The notes: generated from the sequence alone by a model not told the origin. Numbered from the stretch's first letter, positions 18,266 to 27,034 are shown. The stretch is DNA of 64,000 nucleotides from CAWCDJ01 sp963796675 (GCA_963796675.1 CAWCMS010000013.1:620001-684000), one strand, 5' to 3'. Translations and numbers: made by a program.

Positions 18266-18778
18266 CTAAATGGCGTGGTTCACCTTGAGATCCCAGCCCG
18301 CCCTCGAGTTGTTTTGCGGATTGATGATCGTGATTTGGCTGAAGCTGAAGCTGACCGATTCGATTGGCTCCGGGCTGCCGTTGCTGCCACCGAGTTGGTA
18401 ATTCGAGACGCTCACATCGCCCAATTGAACCGTCATCAGTTGTGCGCGGCCGGACGGGTCGCTTTGAGTAAGAATGACCGAGCTGAAATGTTTGCCGGCG
18501 GCCACCGCGGCGAAAAGGCCGGAGCTGCACTCATCGAACGACTTATTCACGGTCAGCGCGGTGATTTGCACATGCCCGGCGCCCCCGCTGGGAGCGCCTG
18601 GAACGGCGGGGGGATTGGCGGCACTGAACGCCCAGCTCTGGATTTCGAAGGTGTGGGCGCCCGCTGGGGTGGAGCACGACAGGTCGGCGATCGCGATCGC
18701 GAGTTTGGATTGCACTGGTTGAGCACTGGCCAGGGTGGTGAACCCGAGCGTTACGAAAACCGCTAGTGTAAGTCTCAT
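18266..18778 (-). CDS. Exported Hcp-fold (T6SS tube-like) protein
   Basis: A 170-residue protein. The ATG at 18778 follows GGAGGCGG and gives a Sec signal (LAVFVTLGFTTLASAQ). The mature part has the Hcp/PF05638 pattern: 'FEIQSWAFSAANP', 'GHVQITALTVNKSFDE', 'LFAAVAAGKHFSSVILT', 'VQLGDVSVSNYQLGGS', and a closing 'ESVSFSFSQITI'. Hcp proteins form the type VI secretion tube and normally lack a Sec signal. Here no other T6SS gene is in the window. It sits between the sigma factor and the kinase on the same strand, so a role as an exported ligand or substrate of that block is a guess. Confidence 0.75.
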   Translation of the reverse strand: MRLTLAVFVTLGFTTLASAQPVQSKLAIAIADLSCSTPAGAHTFEIQSWAFSAANPPAVPGAPSGGAGHVQITALTVNKSFDECSSGLFAAVAAGKHFSSVILTQSDPSGRAQLMTVQLGDVSVSNYQLGGSNGSPEPIESVSFSFSQITIINPQNNSRAGWDLKVNHAI

Positions 18779-18870
18779 TTCCGCCTCCACTCCATAGAGC
18801 GCAAGGTGGCAGCCGGATCCCTACTGGTTTTCCAAAGAAATTTCGCGGAAGTATGACGGCGGAGCAGGCG

Positions 18871-19452
18871 TCAGACAGCAGGAGAAGCACTCAAAGCGGA
18901 GCGTAGCCACGCGGCGCCGAGGCGGACGTCCTTCTCGACGGTCTTAATACTAATGTTGAGCACACCGGCGATTTCGGCCATTTCGAGACCGCCGAAGAAC
19001 TTCAACTCCATGGCGCGTGCTTTGCGCGCGTCTACCGCCGCCAGTTTCTCGAGAGCCTCGTCGAGCGCCAGCAGATCGATAGGCCGGGGATCAGTGGAGG
19101 GCCGGGAATCGTCGAGGGAAATCATCGTGACTCCGTCGCCCCGCTTCGCGGCACGGTGACGGCGGGCATAATCGACCAGGATCTGCCGCATGTGCTGGGC
19201 GGCGATGGCGATGAAATGCGATCGGCTCTCCCAGTCCTGCCGGGCCCCCTGACCCATCAGCCGGACAAACGCTTCGTTGACTAGCGCGGTCGGCTGTAGG
19301 GTGTGCCCGGTGCGTTCGCGCCGCAGGTAGGACGCGGCGAGTCGGCGCAATTCACGCTCGACGGTTTCGGCCACCTGGGCCAGGGCGGATTGGTCGCCGC
19401 GCTTCCAGTTCTGCAGAAGGACGGTGACGGGTACCTGTTGCGATCCTCCCAT
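18871..19452 (-). CDS. ECF sigma factor, TIGR02999-type
   Basis: A 193-residue RNA polymerase sigma factor. Region 2 is seen in 'ALAQVAETVERELRRLAASY', 'LQPTALVNEAFVRLM' and 'FIAIAAQHMRQILVDYARR'; region 4 is the 'LNISIKTVEKDVRLGAAW' helix-turn-helix. This pattern is the TIGR02999 / ECF-STK type found with Ser/Thr kinases in acidobacteria and planctomycetes. Here it heads a minus-strand set with the Hcp-like protein and the kinase. It is divergent from the methyltransferase at 19546. No anti-sigma gene is visible, so control probably comes through the kinase. Confidence 0.9.
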   Translation of the reverse strand: MGGSQQVPVTVLLQNWKRGDQSALAQVAETVERELRRLAASYLRRERTGHTLQPTALVNEAFVRLMGQGARQDWESRSHFIAIAAQHMRQILVDYARRHRAAKRGDGVTMISLDDSRPSTDPRPIDLLALDEALEKLAAVDARKARAMELKFFGGLEMAEIAGVLNISIKTVEKDVRLGAAWLRSALSASPAV

Positions 19453-19545
19453 GTTCCCCTCGGTCCGTCCATTATAGACAGAAATTTATTCGCGGTGCGT
19501 AGGGGTTTTGCGCGCGGCCTGCGCTCTACCAGCCAGGAGGGGAAC

Positions 19546-20505
19546 ATGCAGAACGCAACCAACATTATCAGAACTTCGAACGCGCCGTTCACGCAGTACA
19601 CACCGGCCCTGGACCGCATTCAGGAACAACTCGCGGCCGGACGGATTGCCAACGCTTTGGACGCGCTTTTCGATGACTTACTGGCGCGCCGCGCGGAAGA
19701 GCCCGAGGATTGGCCGGGCTACGCCCCGTCGTGCCTGAGTCACCCCCTGCGCGGGCTGCTGCACCAGGATCCGTTCACGTACCGCGCCTTTTCCAAACCG
19801 CGGGGTTATGCCGGCGACGCGGTCATGATGGACTACATCTACGGGTTGGGCGAAGCCAGCGAGGCGGCCCGCGAGGCGACACCCCTTGGCCGTGCGATCC
19901 TTCAGTACATGGACACGCGCCCGTCGGCCCGCGGCGTCCGGTACCGCCGGCGGCTGATTGCAGAGTTGATCGATCGCGAGGCTGCGCGGGGCGCCAGGAG
20001 CGTGCTGGCTATCGCAGCCGGCCACCTGCGGGAGGTGGAAATCTCGGCGGCGGTGCAGAGCGGAAGCCTGGAAGAGTTTGTCGCGTTCGACCAGGACGAA
20101 GCCAGCCTCGCTGTGGTCGCCAGGGATTACGGCAATCTGGGGATCCGCGCGAGGAACGGCTCGGTCCGGCAGATCCTTTCGGGTAAGGTGACACTGCCCC
20201 AATCCGATTTCGTCTACGCGGCCGGCCTTTTCGATTACCTCGCCGGGCCAGTGGCTGCCGCATTTACGCGCCGGATGTTCGATATGACTCGCCCGGGCGG
20301 TCTGATGCTGATTCCGAACTTCCTGGCTGGCGTACGGGACACCGGCTACATGGAAGCTTTCATGGATTGGCACCTGATCTACCGGACTGGCGCCGACATG
20401 CATGCATTGGCCGCCGAACTGCCGCAGCACCAGGTTGCGGACTACCGGGTGTTCGATGATAGCGACGGTGCAATCACCTACCTGCTAGTAAACAAGGCGA
20501 AATAG
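19546..20505 (+). CDS. Class I SAM-dependent methyltransferase
   Basis: A 319-residue protein. The ATG at 19546 follows AGGAGG. The N-terminal half carries 'HPLRGLLHQDPFTYRAFSKP' and 'RGYAGDAVMMDYIYG', which I recall from methyltransferases like those for 3-hydroxy fatty-acid methyl-ester signals (PhcB-like). The C-terminal half has a Rossmann-type fold: 'SVLAIAAGHLREVE' (motif I region), 'EEFVAFDQDEASL' and 'DFVYAAGLFDYL'. The usual GxGxG is altered to AAGHL. The gene is divergent from the sigma factor and shares an intergenic region of about 90 bases with it. The substrate is not known. Confidence 0.7.
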   Translation: MQNATNIIRTSNAPFTQYTPALDRIQEQLAAGRIANALDALFDDLLARRAEEPEDWPGYAPSCLSHPLRGLLHQDPFTYRAFSKPRGYAGDAVMMDYIYGLGEASEAAREATPLGRAILQYMDTRPSARGVRYRRRLIAELIDREAARGARSVLAIAAGHLREVEISAAVQSGSLEEFVAFDQDEASLAVVARDYGNLGIRARNGSVRQILSGKVTLPQSDFVYAAGLFDYLAGPVAAAFTRRMFDMTRPGGLMLIPNFLAGVRDTGYMEAFMDWHLIYRTGADMHALAAELPQHQVADYRVFDDSDGAITYLLVNKAK

Positions 20506-20667
20506 GGCGACGGGGTTAGCGGCAATCAAAGGACTGTCGTCCGAGGAGAATCCTAAGCCTTGGATCGTCTGCCGCCACAATCGCCCCGGCCGCCGCTGCT
20601 TCCACGATCGCAGCCAACGCGGGAAGGGCTCATCCCTAGACCGGCCAGGGGCAGGGAGGAATTTGGA

Positions 20668-20673
20668 TATAAT
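20668..20673 (+). promoter_or_regulatory. Possible -10 element for the ABC-F gene
   Basis: A perfect TATAAT lies at 20668-20673, about 62 bases before the ABC-F start, in an otherwise GC-rich 229-base gap. No convincing -35 hexamer was found 16-18 bases upstream. It is therefore only a candidate promoter. Confidence 0.3.
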
Positions 20674-20734
20674 AAGGAGTCTGGCCGTTCGGCACGCTGT
20701 CCGAGCCCGATAAAACCCTTTCACGGAATCATCC

Positions 20735-22357
20735 TTGCTATCCATCAACAACATTTCCATGCGGTTCGGCGGCCGTGTCCTCTTCGAAGACGTGACCACC
20801 ACATTTCTTTCCGGGCGGCGGTACGCCATCACGGGGCCGAACGGCGCCGGCAAGTCGACGCTGATGCGTATCCTGACCGGCGAACTCGATCCGTCCAAAG
20901 GCTCGATCACCCGGCCGAAGAGGCTCGGAGTGCTGCGGCAGGACCAGTTTGTCTTCGACTCTTACCGCGTCCTCGATACCGTCATCATGGGAAACGCGCC
21001 GCTGTGGGCCGCGATGCAGGACCGCGAGGTCCTCTATGCCAAGCCGCACGACGAGTTGACGGATGAAGACGGGATGCGCCTGGGCGAGCTCGAAGGCGTC
21101 GTGGGGGACGAAGGCGGCTACACGGCCGAGAGCGACGCCGCCGTGCTGCTCGACGGCCTCGACATCGACGAGCGGTGGCACGATCGCAGGATGAGCGAAC
21201 TCCAGGGAGGCCAGAAGGTCCGCGTGCTGCTGGCGCAGGCTCTGTTCGGCAGCCCCGGCGTGCTGCTGCTGGACGAGCCGACGAACCACCTGGACCTCGA
21301 ATCGGTCCACTGGCTGCAGGATTATCTGTTGCATTACGAGGGCTGCCTGATCGTAATCTCACACGACCGGCATTTTCTGAACGAGGTCTGCACCCACGTG
21401 GCGGACATCGATTACGAGACCGTGATCACCTATACGGGCGGATACGACGATATGGTGCTCGCGAAAACGCAGATTCGATCCAGGGTGGAGGCCGAGAATG
21501 CGCAGCGGGAAAAGAAGATTGCACAGCTGAAGGAGTTCATCGCCCGTTTTGCGGCCGGGACGCGATCCTCGCAGGTGACCTCACGAAAGAAAGAGGTCGA
21601 GAGGCTGCAGACCTCCGATCTGGCGAAATCGAACATCCAGCGGCCATACATCAAGTTCGGTATCGATCGCCCCTCGGGCCGTCATCCGCTGGAAGTGAAG
21701 GATCTCTCGAAATCGTATGACGGGGCCGCCGTGATCGGGCGCTTCACGGCGAGCGTGAGCCGCGGCGAGAAGATTGCGTTGATCGGAAGGAACGGCGCCG
21801 GTAAGACCACCTTGTTACGCTCCCTGGTGCGGAACGCGCCGGGCCCGATCGACGCGGCCGAACAGTCGTTCCCGATCGATGGCGGCAGCGTAACCTGGGG
21901 ACACGAAGTCTCGGTGGGCTACTTTTCGCAGGATCACCGGCAATCGATTCGTGCCGGCATGGCGCTGATCGAATGGCTTCACGAGTTCGATCCGATGGCA
22001 TCGCAGGCGGAGCTGCGCGCGGTACTGGGACAGATGCTATTCAGCGGCGACGATGCGCTGAAACGGACCGAAGCGCTCTCGGGCGGCGAAGCGGCGCGAC
22101 TGACGTTCTGCCGCCTCATGTTGGAGAAGCCCAACGTGCTCCTGCTGGACGAACCGACCAATCACCTCGACCTGGAATCCATCAACGCGTTGAACATCGC
22201 CCTGCAGCGTTACGAAGGCACGGTTCTACTGGTGACGCACGATCACGATGTGATCGATGAAGTGGCGACGCGGATCTGGAGCTTCGCGGACGGCGCTATT
22301 GAAGACTTCAAGGGCCCGTACGAGGACTTCCGGGCGAAAGCGGAGAAGGTGGCGTAG
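20735..22357 (+). CDS. ABC-F translation factor (YbiT-like)
   Basis: A 540-residue protein with two fused ABC ATPase domains and no membrane segment. Domain 1 has Walker A GPNGAGKST, a signature ELQGGQK and Walker B 'VLLLDEPTNHLDLES'; domain 2 has GRNGAGKTT, signature ALSGGE and Walker B 'VLLLDEPTNHLDLESI'. The interdomain linker 'RVEAENAQREKKIAQLKEF' is charged and helical. ABC-F proteins act on the ribosome E site. The start is a TTG at 20735 that matches the conserved opening (L/M-S-I-N-N-I-S-M). It is followed by an AAA ATPase 35 bases downstream. Confidence 0.92.
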   Translation: MLSINNISMRFGGRVLFEDVTTTFLSGRRYAITGPNGAGKSTLMRILTGELDPSKGSITRPKRLGVLRQDQFVFDSYRVLDTVIMGNAPLWAAMQDREVLYAKPHDELTDEDGMRLGELEGVVGDEGGYTAESDAAVLLDGLDIDERWHDRRMSELQGGQKVRVLLAQALFGSPGVLLLDEPTNHLDLESVHWLQDYLLHYEGCLIVISHDRHFLNEVCTHVADIDYETVITYTGGYDDMVLAKTQIRSRVEAENAQREKKIAQLKEFIARFAAGTRSSQVTSRKKEVERLQTSDLAKSNIQRPYIKFGIDRPSGRHPLEVKDLSKSYDGAAVIGRFTASVSRGEKIALIGRNGAGKTTLLRSLVRNAPGPIDAAEQSFPIDGGSVTWGHEVSVGYFSQDHRQSIRAGMALIEWLHEFDPMASQAELRAVLGQMLFSGDDALKRTEALSGGEAARLTFCRLMLEKPNVLLLDEPTNHLDLESINALNIALQRYEGTVLLVTHDHDVIDEVATRIWSFADGAIEDFKGPYEDFRAKAEKVA

Positions 22358-22392
22358 CGCCCCCGCCAGCAATCCGGGTTAAGCTGTGACTG

Positions 22393-23565
22393 GTGATCCG
22401 CACCTTCGCGGTCCATGGCTACCGGTCGCTACGCGAGCTCGTGCTTCCGCTGGGACAGTTGAGCGTCATTACCGGCGCGAACGGCAGCGGCAAGTCCAGC
22501 GTTTACCGTTCGCTTCGTTTGATCGCTGACGTCGGTCAAAACTCGGTAGTTGCTTCCCTCGCTCGCGAGGGCGGCCTTCCCTCGACCTTCTGGGCGGGAC
22601 CAGAAATAATAGCCCGGAGCGTAAGACAAGGTGCTCATTCCGTCGAAGGCCTCGCGAAACGGAATGTTGCCAGCCTGAAGCTTGGCTTCGGCGGCGACAC
22701 CTACGGGTACGGCATCGATCTGGGCTACCCTCCGGGTCCTCCTCCCGAAACGATGTTCGAGTTGGACCCACGGATCAAGCGAGAGTGCATCTGGCACGGT
22801 CCCGTCTATCGCAAGGCGTCCGCCCTGGTGGATCGTAGGAACAATTTCGTCTGGCTCTCCACCACGCGGGATGAGGAGCCGGTCATGCTGACCCAGCACC
22901 TCTCCGACACCGATAGCATGCTCGCCAGCGTTGCCGACCCGCAACGGGCACCCGAAATGTTGGCTATGCGGGAAGCCCTTCGTGGATGGCGCTTTTACGA
23001 TCAGTTCCGCACCGACGCCGAATCGCCGGCGAGAGCTTCCCAGATCGGCACCTTCACGCCGGTCCTCCATCACGATGGCGGCAATCTTGCGGCAGCACTC
23101 CAGACCATCATGGAAATTCGTTCGGATGAAGCGCTGGCCACGACACTCGAAGACGCCTTTCCGGGCAGCCGCGTGTATATGGAGAACCGGAACGGACGGT
23201 TCGAACTGCAACTCCAGCAGCACGGACTTCTGCGTCCCCTATCGGCAGCCGAACTATCCGATGGGACACTTCGTTATCTGCTGCTGGCCGGGGCTCTCCT
23301 CACGCCGCGGCCGCCGGAACTGATGGTGCTCAATGAACCGGAGACCAGTCTGCACCCGAATCTGCTGCCGGCACTCGCGCGCTTGATCGTGGCAGCGGCC
23401 GCACATACACAAATCATTGTGGTCTCGCACGCCGAGGGCTTGATCGAAATGCTGGCTGCCTTCCCACTCTGTACACGGCTGCACCTACAGAAAGATTTCG
23501 GCGAAACCACCCTGCAAGGCTCGACGCTATTGAACAAACCGAAATGGAATTGGCCCAGCCGGTAG
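22393..23565 (+). CDS. AAA ATPase, RecF/SMC-like
   Basis: A 390-residue ATPase starting at GTG 22393. It shows the Walker A motif GANGSGKSS (residues 28-36), the 'ELSDGTLRYLLLAGALL' signature segment and Walker B 'MVLNEPETSLHPNLLP', followed by the switch 'IIVVSHAEGLIE'. This matches the single-protein AAA_21 family (COG4637). Such proteins appear alone or in defence systems with a nuclease; no partner nuclease is next to it here, so function is unassigned. It is convergent with the TetR gene. Confidence 0.82.
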   Translation: MIRTFAVHGYRSLRELVLPLGQLSVITGANGSGKSSVYRSLRLIADVGQNSVVASLAREGGLPSTFWAGPEIIARSVRQGAHSVEGLAKRNVASLKLGFGGDTYGYGIDLGYPPGPPPETMFELDPRIKRECIWHGPVYRKASALVDRRNNFVWLSTTRDEEPVMLTQHLSDTDSMLASVADPQRAPEMLAMREALRGWRFYDQFRTDAESPARASQIGTFTPVLHHDGGNLAAALQTIMEIRSDEALATTLEDAFPGSRVYMENRNGRFELQLQQHGLLRPLSAAELSDGTLRYLLLAGALLTPRPPELMVLNEPETSLHPNLLPALARLIVAAAAHTQIIVVSHAEGLIEMLAAFPLCTRLHLQKDFGETTLQGSTLLNKPKWNWPSR

Positions 23566-23580
23566 CGCCTGGTTGGGTTC

Positions 23581-24165
23581 TTACTTCACCGGGCGCGAAC
23601 CGGCGATGAGGATATCCACCAGTCTCTTGGCGCTTCGCTGCCAATCCGGGATCGAGGTCACATGGGCGACGCCGATCAGCGCCCGCAGGAGATCGAAGGG
23701 CTCGATATCTTTACGGAGGTCGCCAGTCTCGATCGCGCGCTTGACCAGCGCTTCGATCGCTGCCTGAATCTGGCCACGCGAACCTTCATACAGTCTCGAC
23801 GGACCTCCGACCATCGTATTCAATGCCGGAGCAATGATCTGCTTGGCTGCTATGTGGTCCACGAACAACAGCATCCAGGCTCGCAGCGCTTCCATCGGAG
23901 GCATGATCTCAGTGAATCGGCGCTCCGCCGCCGCTAACTTTTCCACCTCGGTGCGGTAGACCGCTTCGATCAGCACATCCCGCGTGGGAAAGTGGCGGTA
24001 CAGCGTTCCGGGTCCGACGCCGGCCCGTGTAGCGATGTCGTCCAGGCTCGCGTTCGCGCCGGATTCGGTAAACGCCGCCTTCGCCACTTCGAGAATCCGT
24101 TCGCGATTCTGCTGCGCGTCCGTGCGGGGCTTTCGAACTGAGGATTGGGAACGTTTGGTCGCCAT
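23581..24165 (-). CDS. TetR-family repressor
   Basis: A 194-residue regulator. The N-terminal helix-turn-helix is plain: 'RERILEVAKAAFTESGANAS', 'LDDIATRAGVGPGTLYRHF' and 'PTRDVLIEAVY'. The C-terminal ligand domain fits the TetR_C_33-like group. It is divergent from a dehydrogenase pair (24275, 25194) and two copies of a 15-base inverted repeat lie between them, so it most likely represses both itself and those genes. The inducer is unknown. Confidence 0.92.
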   Translation of the reverse strand: MATKRSQSSVRKPRTDAQQNRERILEVAKAAFTESGANASLDDIATRAGVGPGTLYRHFPTRDVLIEAVYRTEVEKLAAAERRFTEIMPPMEALRAWMLLFVDHIAAKQIIAPALNTMVGGPSRLYEGSRGQIQAAIEALVKRAIETGDLRKDIEPFDLLRALIGVAHVTSIPDWQRSAKRLVDILIAGSRPVK

Positions 24166-24181
24166 TCTTGAAATACTTGCA

Positions 24182-24200
24182 ACCGGAGACTGCCTCCGGT
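24182..24200. promoter_or_regulatory. Operator copy 1 (TetR)
   Basis: Perfect 7-base inverted arms ACCGGAG and CTCCGGT with a 5-base spacer ACTGC. It lies 16 bases before the TetR start. A second copy of the core follows 29 bases downstream, a typical arrangement for an autoregulated TetR divergent promoter. Confidence 0.7.
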
Positions 24201-24212
24201 AATCTAGTTATG

Positions 24213-24227
24213 CGGAGACTGCCTCCG
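24213..24227. promoter_or_regulatory. Operator copy 2 (TetR)
   Basis: CGGAG-ACTGC-CTCCG, identical in all 15 bases to the core of copy 1, including its spacer. The 29-base offset places the two copies roughly three helical turns apart, on nearly the same face of the DNA. It lies 47 bases before the dehydrogenase start. Confidence 0.7.
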
Positions 24228-24274
24228 GTTTATCAAAATCGGCCGTGATTCGTCAACGGCAAGGAGAAGAGAAT

Positions 24275-25165
24275 ATGCGTGTCTTCGTCACTGGGGCCAC
24301 AGGTTTCATCGGCTCCGCAATCATTCCGGAACTGCTTCACGCGGGCCATCAGGTGCTCGGCATGGCGCGCTCGGATGCGGGCGCACAGGCGCTGATCGCC
24401 GCCGGCGCGGAGGCGCATCGCGGCAATCTCGAAGACCTGGAGAGCCTGCGGCGCGGAGCCTCGATGTCGGATGCGGTGATTCACACCGCCTTCATCCACG
24501 ACTTTTCGAAATTCCAGGAGAACTGCGAGATCGACCGGAGAGCGATCGAGGCTCTTGGCGACGCGCTGGCCGGCTCGGACAAGCTTCTGATCGTCACCTC
24601 CGGGACCGGGATGTCGAGCTCCGGGACAGGCGTTCCGGCTACGGAAAACGATCCGCCGGTCAGCTCGAAGGTCGTTCCCCGCGCAGCTACGGAGGAAGCG
24701 GCCGCTTCGATCGCGGCTCGAGGCGTCCGCGTGGTTACCATGCGGCTTCCCCAGGTCCATGACAGGGTCAGGCAAGGGCTGGTTACTTACGCGATTCAGG
24801 TCGCCCGCGAAAAGGGCGTCTCGGCATACGTAGGGGAGGGGCGCAACCGCTGGCCCGCGGCGCACGTTTCCGATACCGCGCATCTGTACTGGCTGGCACT
24901 GGAGAAGGGGGAGGGAGGCGTCCGGTATCATGCGGTAGCCGAAGAGGGAGTGCCCACCCGGGACATCGCTGAGACGATCGGTCGAGGCCTGAAGGTGCCC
25001 GTGGTCTCCCTCGCACCGGAAGAAGCCGCCGCACATTTTGGGTGGCTCGCTGCATTTGTTGGAGGGGATATCCCCGCCTCCAGCGCGCAGACACGAGAAA
25101 AGTTGGGCTGGAGCCCTACCGGGCCGGACCTCCTCTCCGATCTCGAAAACATGCGCTATTTCTAA
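24275..25165 (+). CDS. NAD(P)-dependent epimerase/SDR
   Basis: A 296-residue extended SDR protein. The ATG at 24275 follows AAGGAGAAGAG. It has the Rossmann motif GATGFIG at residues 7-13, then 'LEDLESLRRGASMSDAVIHTA' with the usual NAD-binding strand, and 'WPAAHVSDTAHLYWLALE' near the C-terminus. There is no clear YxxxK, so it may be an atypical SDR family 2 or NmrA-like protein. It is followed by a classical SDR (25194) 28 bases later; both are probably controlled by the TetR gene on the other side. Confidence 0.85.
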   Translation: MRVFVTGATGFIGSAIIPELLHAGHQVLGMARSDAGAQALIAAGAEAHRGNLEDLESLRRGASMSDAVIHTAFIHDFSKFQENCEIDRRAIEALGDALAGSDKLLIVTSGTGMSSSGTGVPATENDPPVSSKVVPRAATEEAAASIAARGVRVVTMRLPQVHDRVRQGLVTYAIQVAREKGVSAYVGEGRNRWPAAHVSDTAHLYWLALEKGEGGVRYHAVAEEGVPTRDIAETIGRGLKVPVVSLAPEEAAAHFGWLAAFVGGDIPASSAQTREKLGWSPTGPDLLSDLENMRYF

Positions 25166-25193
25166 GATTGAGCCTGCGTGAGGAAATATTTCT

Positions 25194-25955
25194 ATGGCAA
25201 CGACCAATAAGATCGCCATCATCACGGGCGGAAGCCGAGGTCTCGGCCGCAACACCGCAATCCATCTTGCACGGCGGGGCGTCGATGTCCTGTTCACCTA
25301 TCGTGCGAATCAGAGTGAAGCCGAATCTCTCACCAGCGAAATTGAAGCGATGGGACAAAAGGCGGCCGCATTCCGCCTTGACACGGGCGATGTGCATACA
25401 TTCGACGGATTCGTCGCCGAGGTCCGCGGAGCTCTGGAAGCCTGGGGGCGCGAGCGGTTTGATTACCTGGTGAACAACGCGGGCAATTCCCTGCACGCCG
25501 GCTTTGCGGAAACCACCGAAGCGCAATTCGATGAAATCGTGAATGTTCACTTCAAAGGCGTTTACTTCCTGACGCAGAAACTCCTCCCTTTGATGAATGA
25601 TGGGGGACGGATCGTGAATCTTTCATCGGGACTGGCGCGGGTGGCTCTTCCCGGCAGCTCCGCGTACGGGGCTGCGAAAGGGGCCGTGGAGGTTTTGACC
25701 CGCTATTTGGCCAAGGAGCTCGGCCCGCGCCGCATCACGGCGAATGTGGTGGCGCCCGGCGCGATCCAAACGGACTTCAGCGGCGGTATGGTGCGGGACA
25801 ATCCCGAGATCAATAGGCGCGTCGCGGAGATGACTGCCCTGGGGCGCGCGGGCGTGGCTGATGACATCGGACCGATGATCGCCGCTCTTCTCTCCGAGGA
25901 GAATCGGTGGGTGAACGGTCAGAGAATCGAAGTGTCGGGCGGCATGGCACTTTAA
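25194..25955 (+). CDS. Classical SDR oxidoreductase
   Basis: A 253-residue short-chain dehydrogenase. It shows TGGSRGLG (cofactor binding), NNAG, 'RIVNLSSGLARVA' with the catalytic Ser, and the YGAAK catalytic Tyr/Lys. The final 'VNGQRIEVSGGMAL' closes the fold. It most resembles FabG-like 3-oxoacyl reductases, but the substrate is open. It lies 28 bases downstream of an epimerase-like gene and belongs to the TetR-controlled pair. Confidence 0.9.
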   Translation: MATTNKIAIITGGSRGLGRNTAIHLARRGVDVLFTYRANQSEAESLTSEIEAMGQKAAAFRLDTGDVHTFDGFVAEVRGALEAWGRERFDYLVNNAGNSLHAGFAETTEAQFDEIVNVHFKGVYFLTQKLLPLMNDGGRIVNLSSGLARVALPGSSAYGAAKGAVEVLTRYLAKELGPRRITANVVAPGAIQTDFSGGMVRDNPEINRRVAEMTALGRAGVADDIGPMIAALLSEENRWVNGQRIEVSGGMAL

Positions 25956-25983
25956 GAGTTCAGATGGGCTTTTCAGTATCCTG

Positions 25984-26847
25984 CTAGTGAACGAACGACA
26001 TCCGTGTCGAGACCTGGTCCAGGATTTGCTGCGCCGCGGGCATCGTACGAGCGGCGTATTTCAAGTGCGGCAGCGCTTCCTTCCAGCGGTTCGTGTTCAC
26101 CAGCAGGGCTCCGACCAGGTACTGCGCTTTATCGGACGCGGGATTCAGTTCCGCGCCTTTCATCGCCGATTCGAGCGCCTGGGGGTAGCGATGCAGGCCC
26201 CACTGGGCCACCGCGAGGTTACAGAGATCCACCGCGTTGGGGCCGGCGAGATCGAGCGCGCGCACCAGTTCCGGCATCGCTTGCTCGTATTGGCGGAGCC
26301 GCAAGTGCTCGGCGGCCAGATAGCTCCACGCCTCCGGGAACTCAGGCGAGATCCGCAACGCTTCCTGCACTTTCTCGATGGCTTCCGGATACTTCTTCGA
26401 TTCCGAGAGCTTCTGCGCCTCGCCGAGGGCTTTGACTGCCTTGGCGGCCGGCGGATGCAGCAGACTCTTCACAGAAACCGAACCGGAGGGAGGGCGGGCG
26501 TTCTCGGGCTTCCGCAGTTGCACATGAATATATGGATTCTGCGGAGAGATAGACACCAGGTCTTCCTGCACCACGTCTCCCTCGTAATTCGTGATACGCA
26601 ACCGGTAGTCGCCGCCAGGCACGTTGCGCATGCGGAATGTGCCATCGATTTGTACGTCCGCGTGCAACCGTTCGGGCTGCGGACCCAGGCTCTCCAGCTC
26701 CACGACATAACCGTGATAAATGATTTCGGATTGGTTACGAAGCTCGCCTTGTAACTCGGGTAGCGTGCCCTGCTGTGTCTGGCCGTAGCCAAGGCCGGCA
26801 AATACGAAGACACAACACGCGTAAGGCCGACAATTGTGAGTTTTCAC
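25984..26847 (-). CDS. Exported TPR protein
   Basis: A 287-residue protein starting at GTG 26847 behind a perfect AGGAGG. After a signal peptide (YACCVFVFAGLGYGQ) comes a carboxypeptidase-regulatory-like domain ('VQIDGTFRMRNVPGGDYRLR'), then four or so TPR units ('YPEAIEKVQEALRISPEFPE', 'YEQAMPELVRALDLAGPN', 'YPQALESAMKGAELNPASDK'). Such proteins are common exported scaffold proteins in acidobacteria. Function is unknown. Its upstream region contains two TGTATGTTTT direct repeats. Confidence 0.8.
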   Translation of the reverse strand: MKTHNCRPYACCVFVFAGLGYGQTQQGTLPELQGELRNQSEIIYHGYVVELESLGPQPERLHADVQIDGTFRMRNVPGGDYRLRITNYEGDVVQEDLVSISPQNPYIHVQLRKPENARPPSGSVSVKSLLHPPAAKAVKALGEAQKLSESKKYPEAIEKVQEALRISPEFPEAWSYLAAEHLRLRQYEQAMPELVRALDLAGPNAVDLCNLAVAQWGLHRYPQALESAMKGAELNPASDKAQYLVGALLVNTNRWKEALPHLKYAARTMPAAQQILDQVSTRMSFVH

Positions 26848-26976
26848 AACTTTCCTCCTGTATGTTTTTGTATGTTTTCGGCGGGGATAATCGACGAGGA
26901 AGGGAGCAGCCGCTCCAACCGGGCGGGCACTAACTACATTTCCAGCCTACAAAATACGGGGCTGTAACGGCAATTC

Positions 26977-27034
26977 AAACTTTTTATCCGGGCAATACGC
27001 CCCCATACTGGTTTGGGAGGGGTATAAAAAGTTT
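26977..27034. repeat. 11-bp inverted repeat in intergenic region
   Basis: AAACTTTTTAT at 26977-26987 pairs perfectly with ATAAAAAGTTT at 27024-27034, with a 36-base loop holding a smaller GGGC/GCCC hairpin and a C-run facing a G-run. It lies in the 313-base gap 26848-27160. The A/T-rich arms are unusual in this GC-rich window. It may be a terminator-like or regulatory element, or a binding site. Confidence 0.5.

Noticed and set aside
17216..18766. A 516-codon open frame antisense to the kinase and Hcp-like gene
   Set aside because: It crosses two real genes and their gap; kinase motifs are all on the other strand.
18266..18778. A type VI secretion locus
   Set aside because: Only an Hcp-fold protein with a Sec signal is present; no sheath, baseplate or ATPase genes are in the window.
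22393..23565. A defence island built on the AAA ATPase
   Set aside because: No nuclease or other defence gene adjoins it; the neighbours are an ABC-F gene and TetR.
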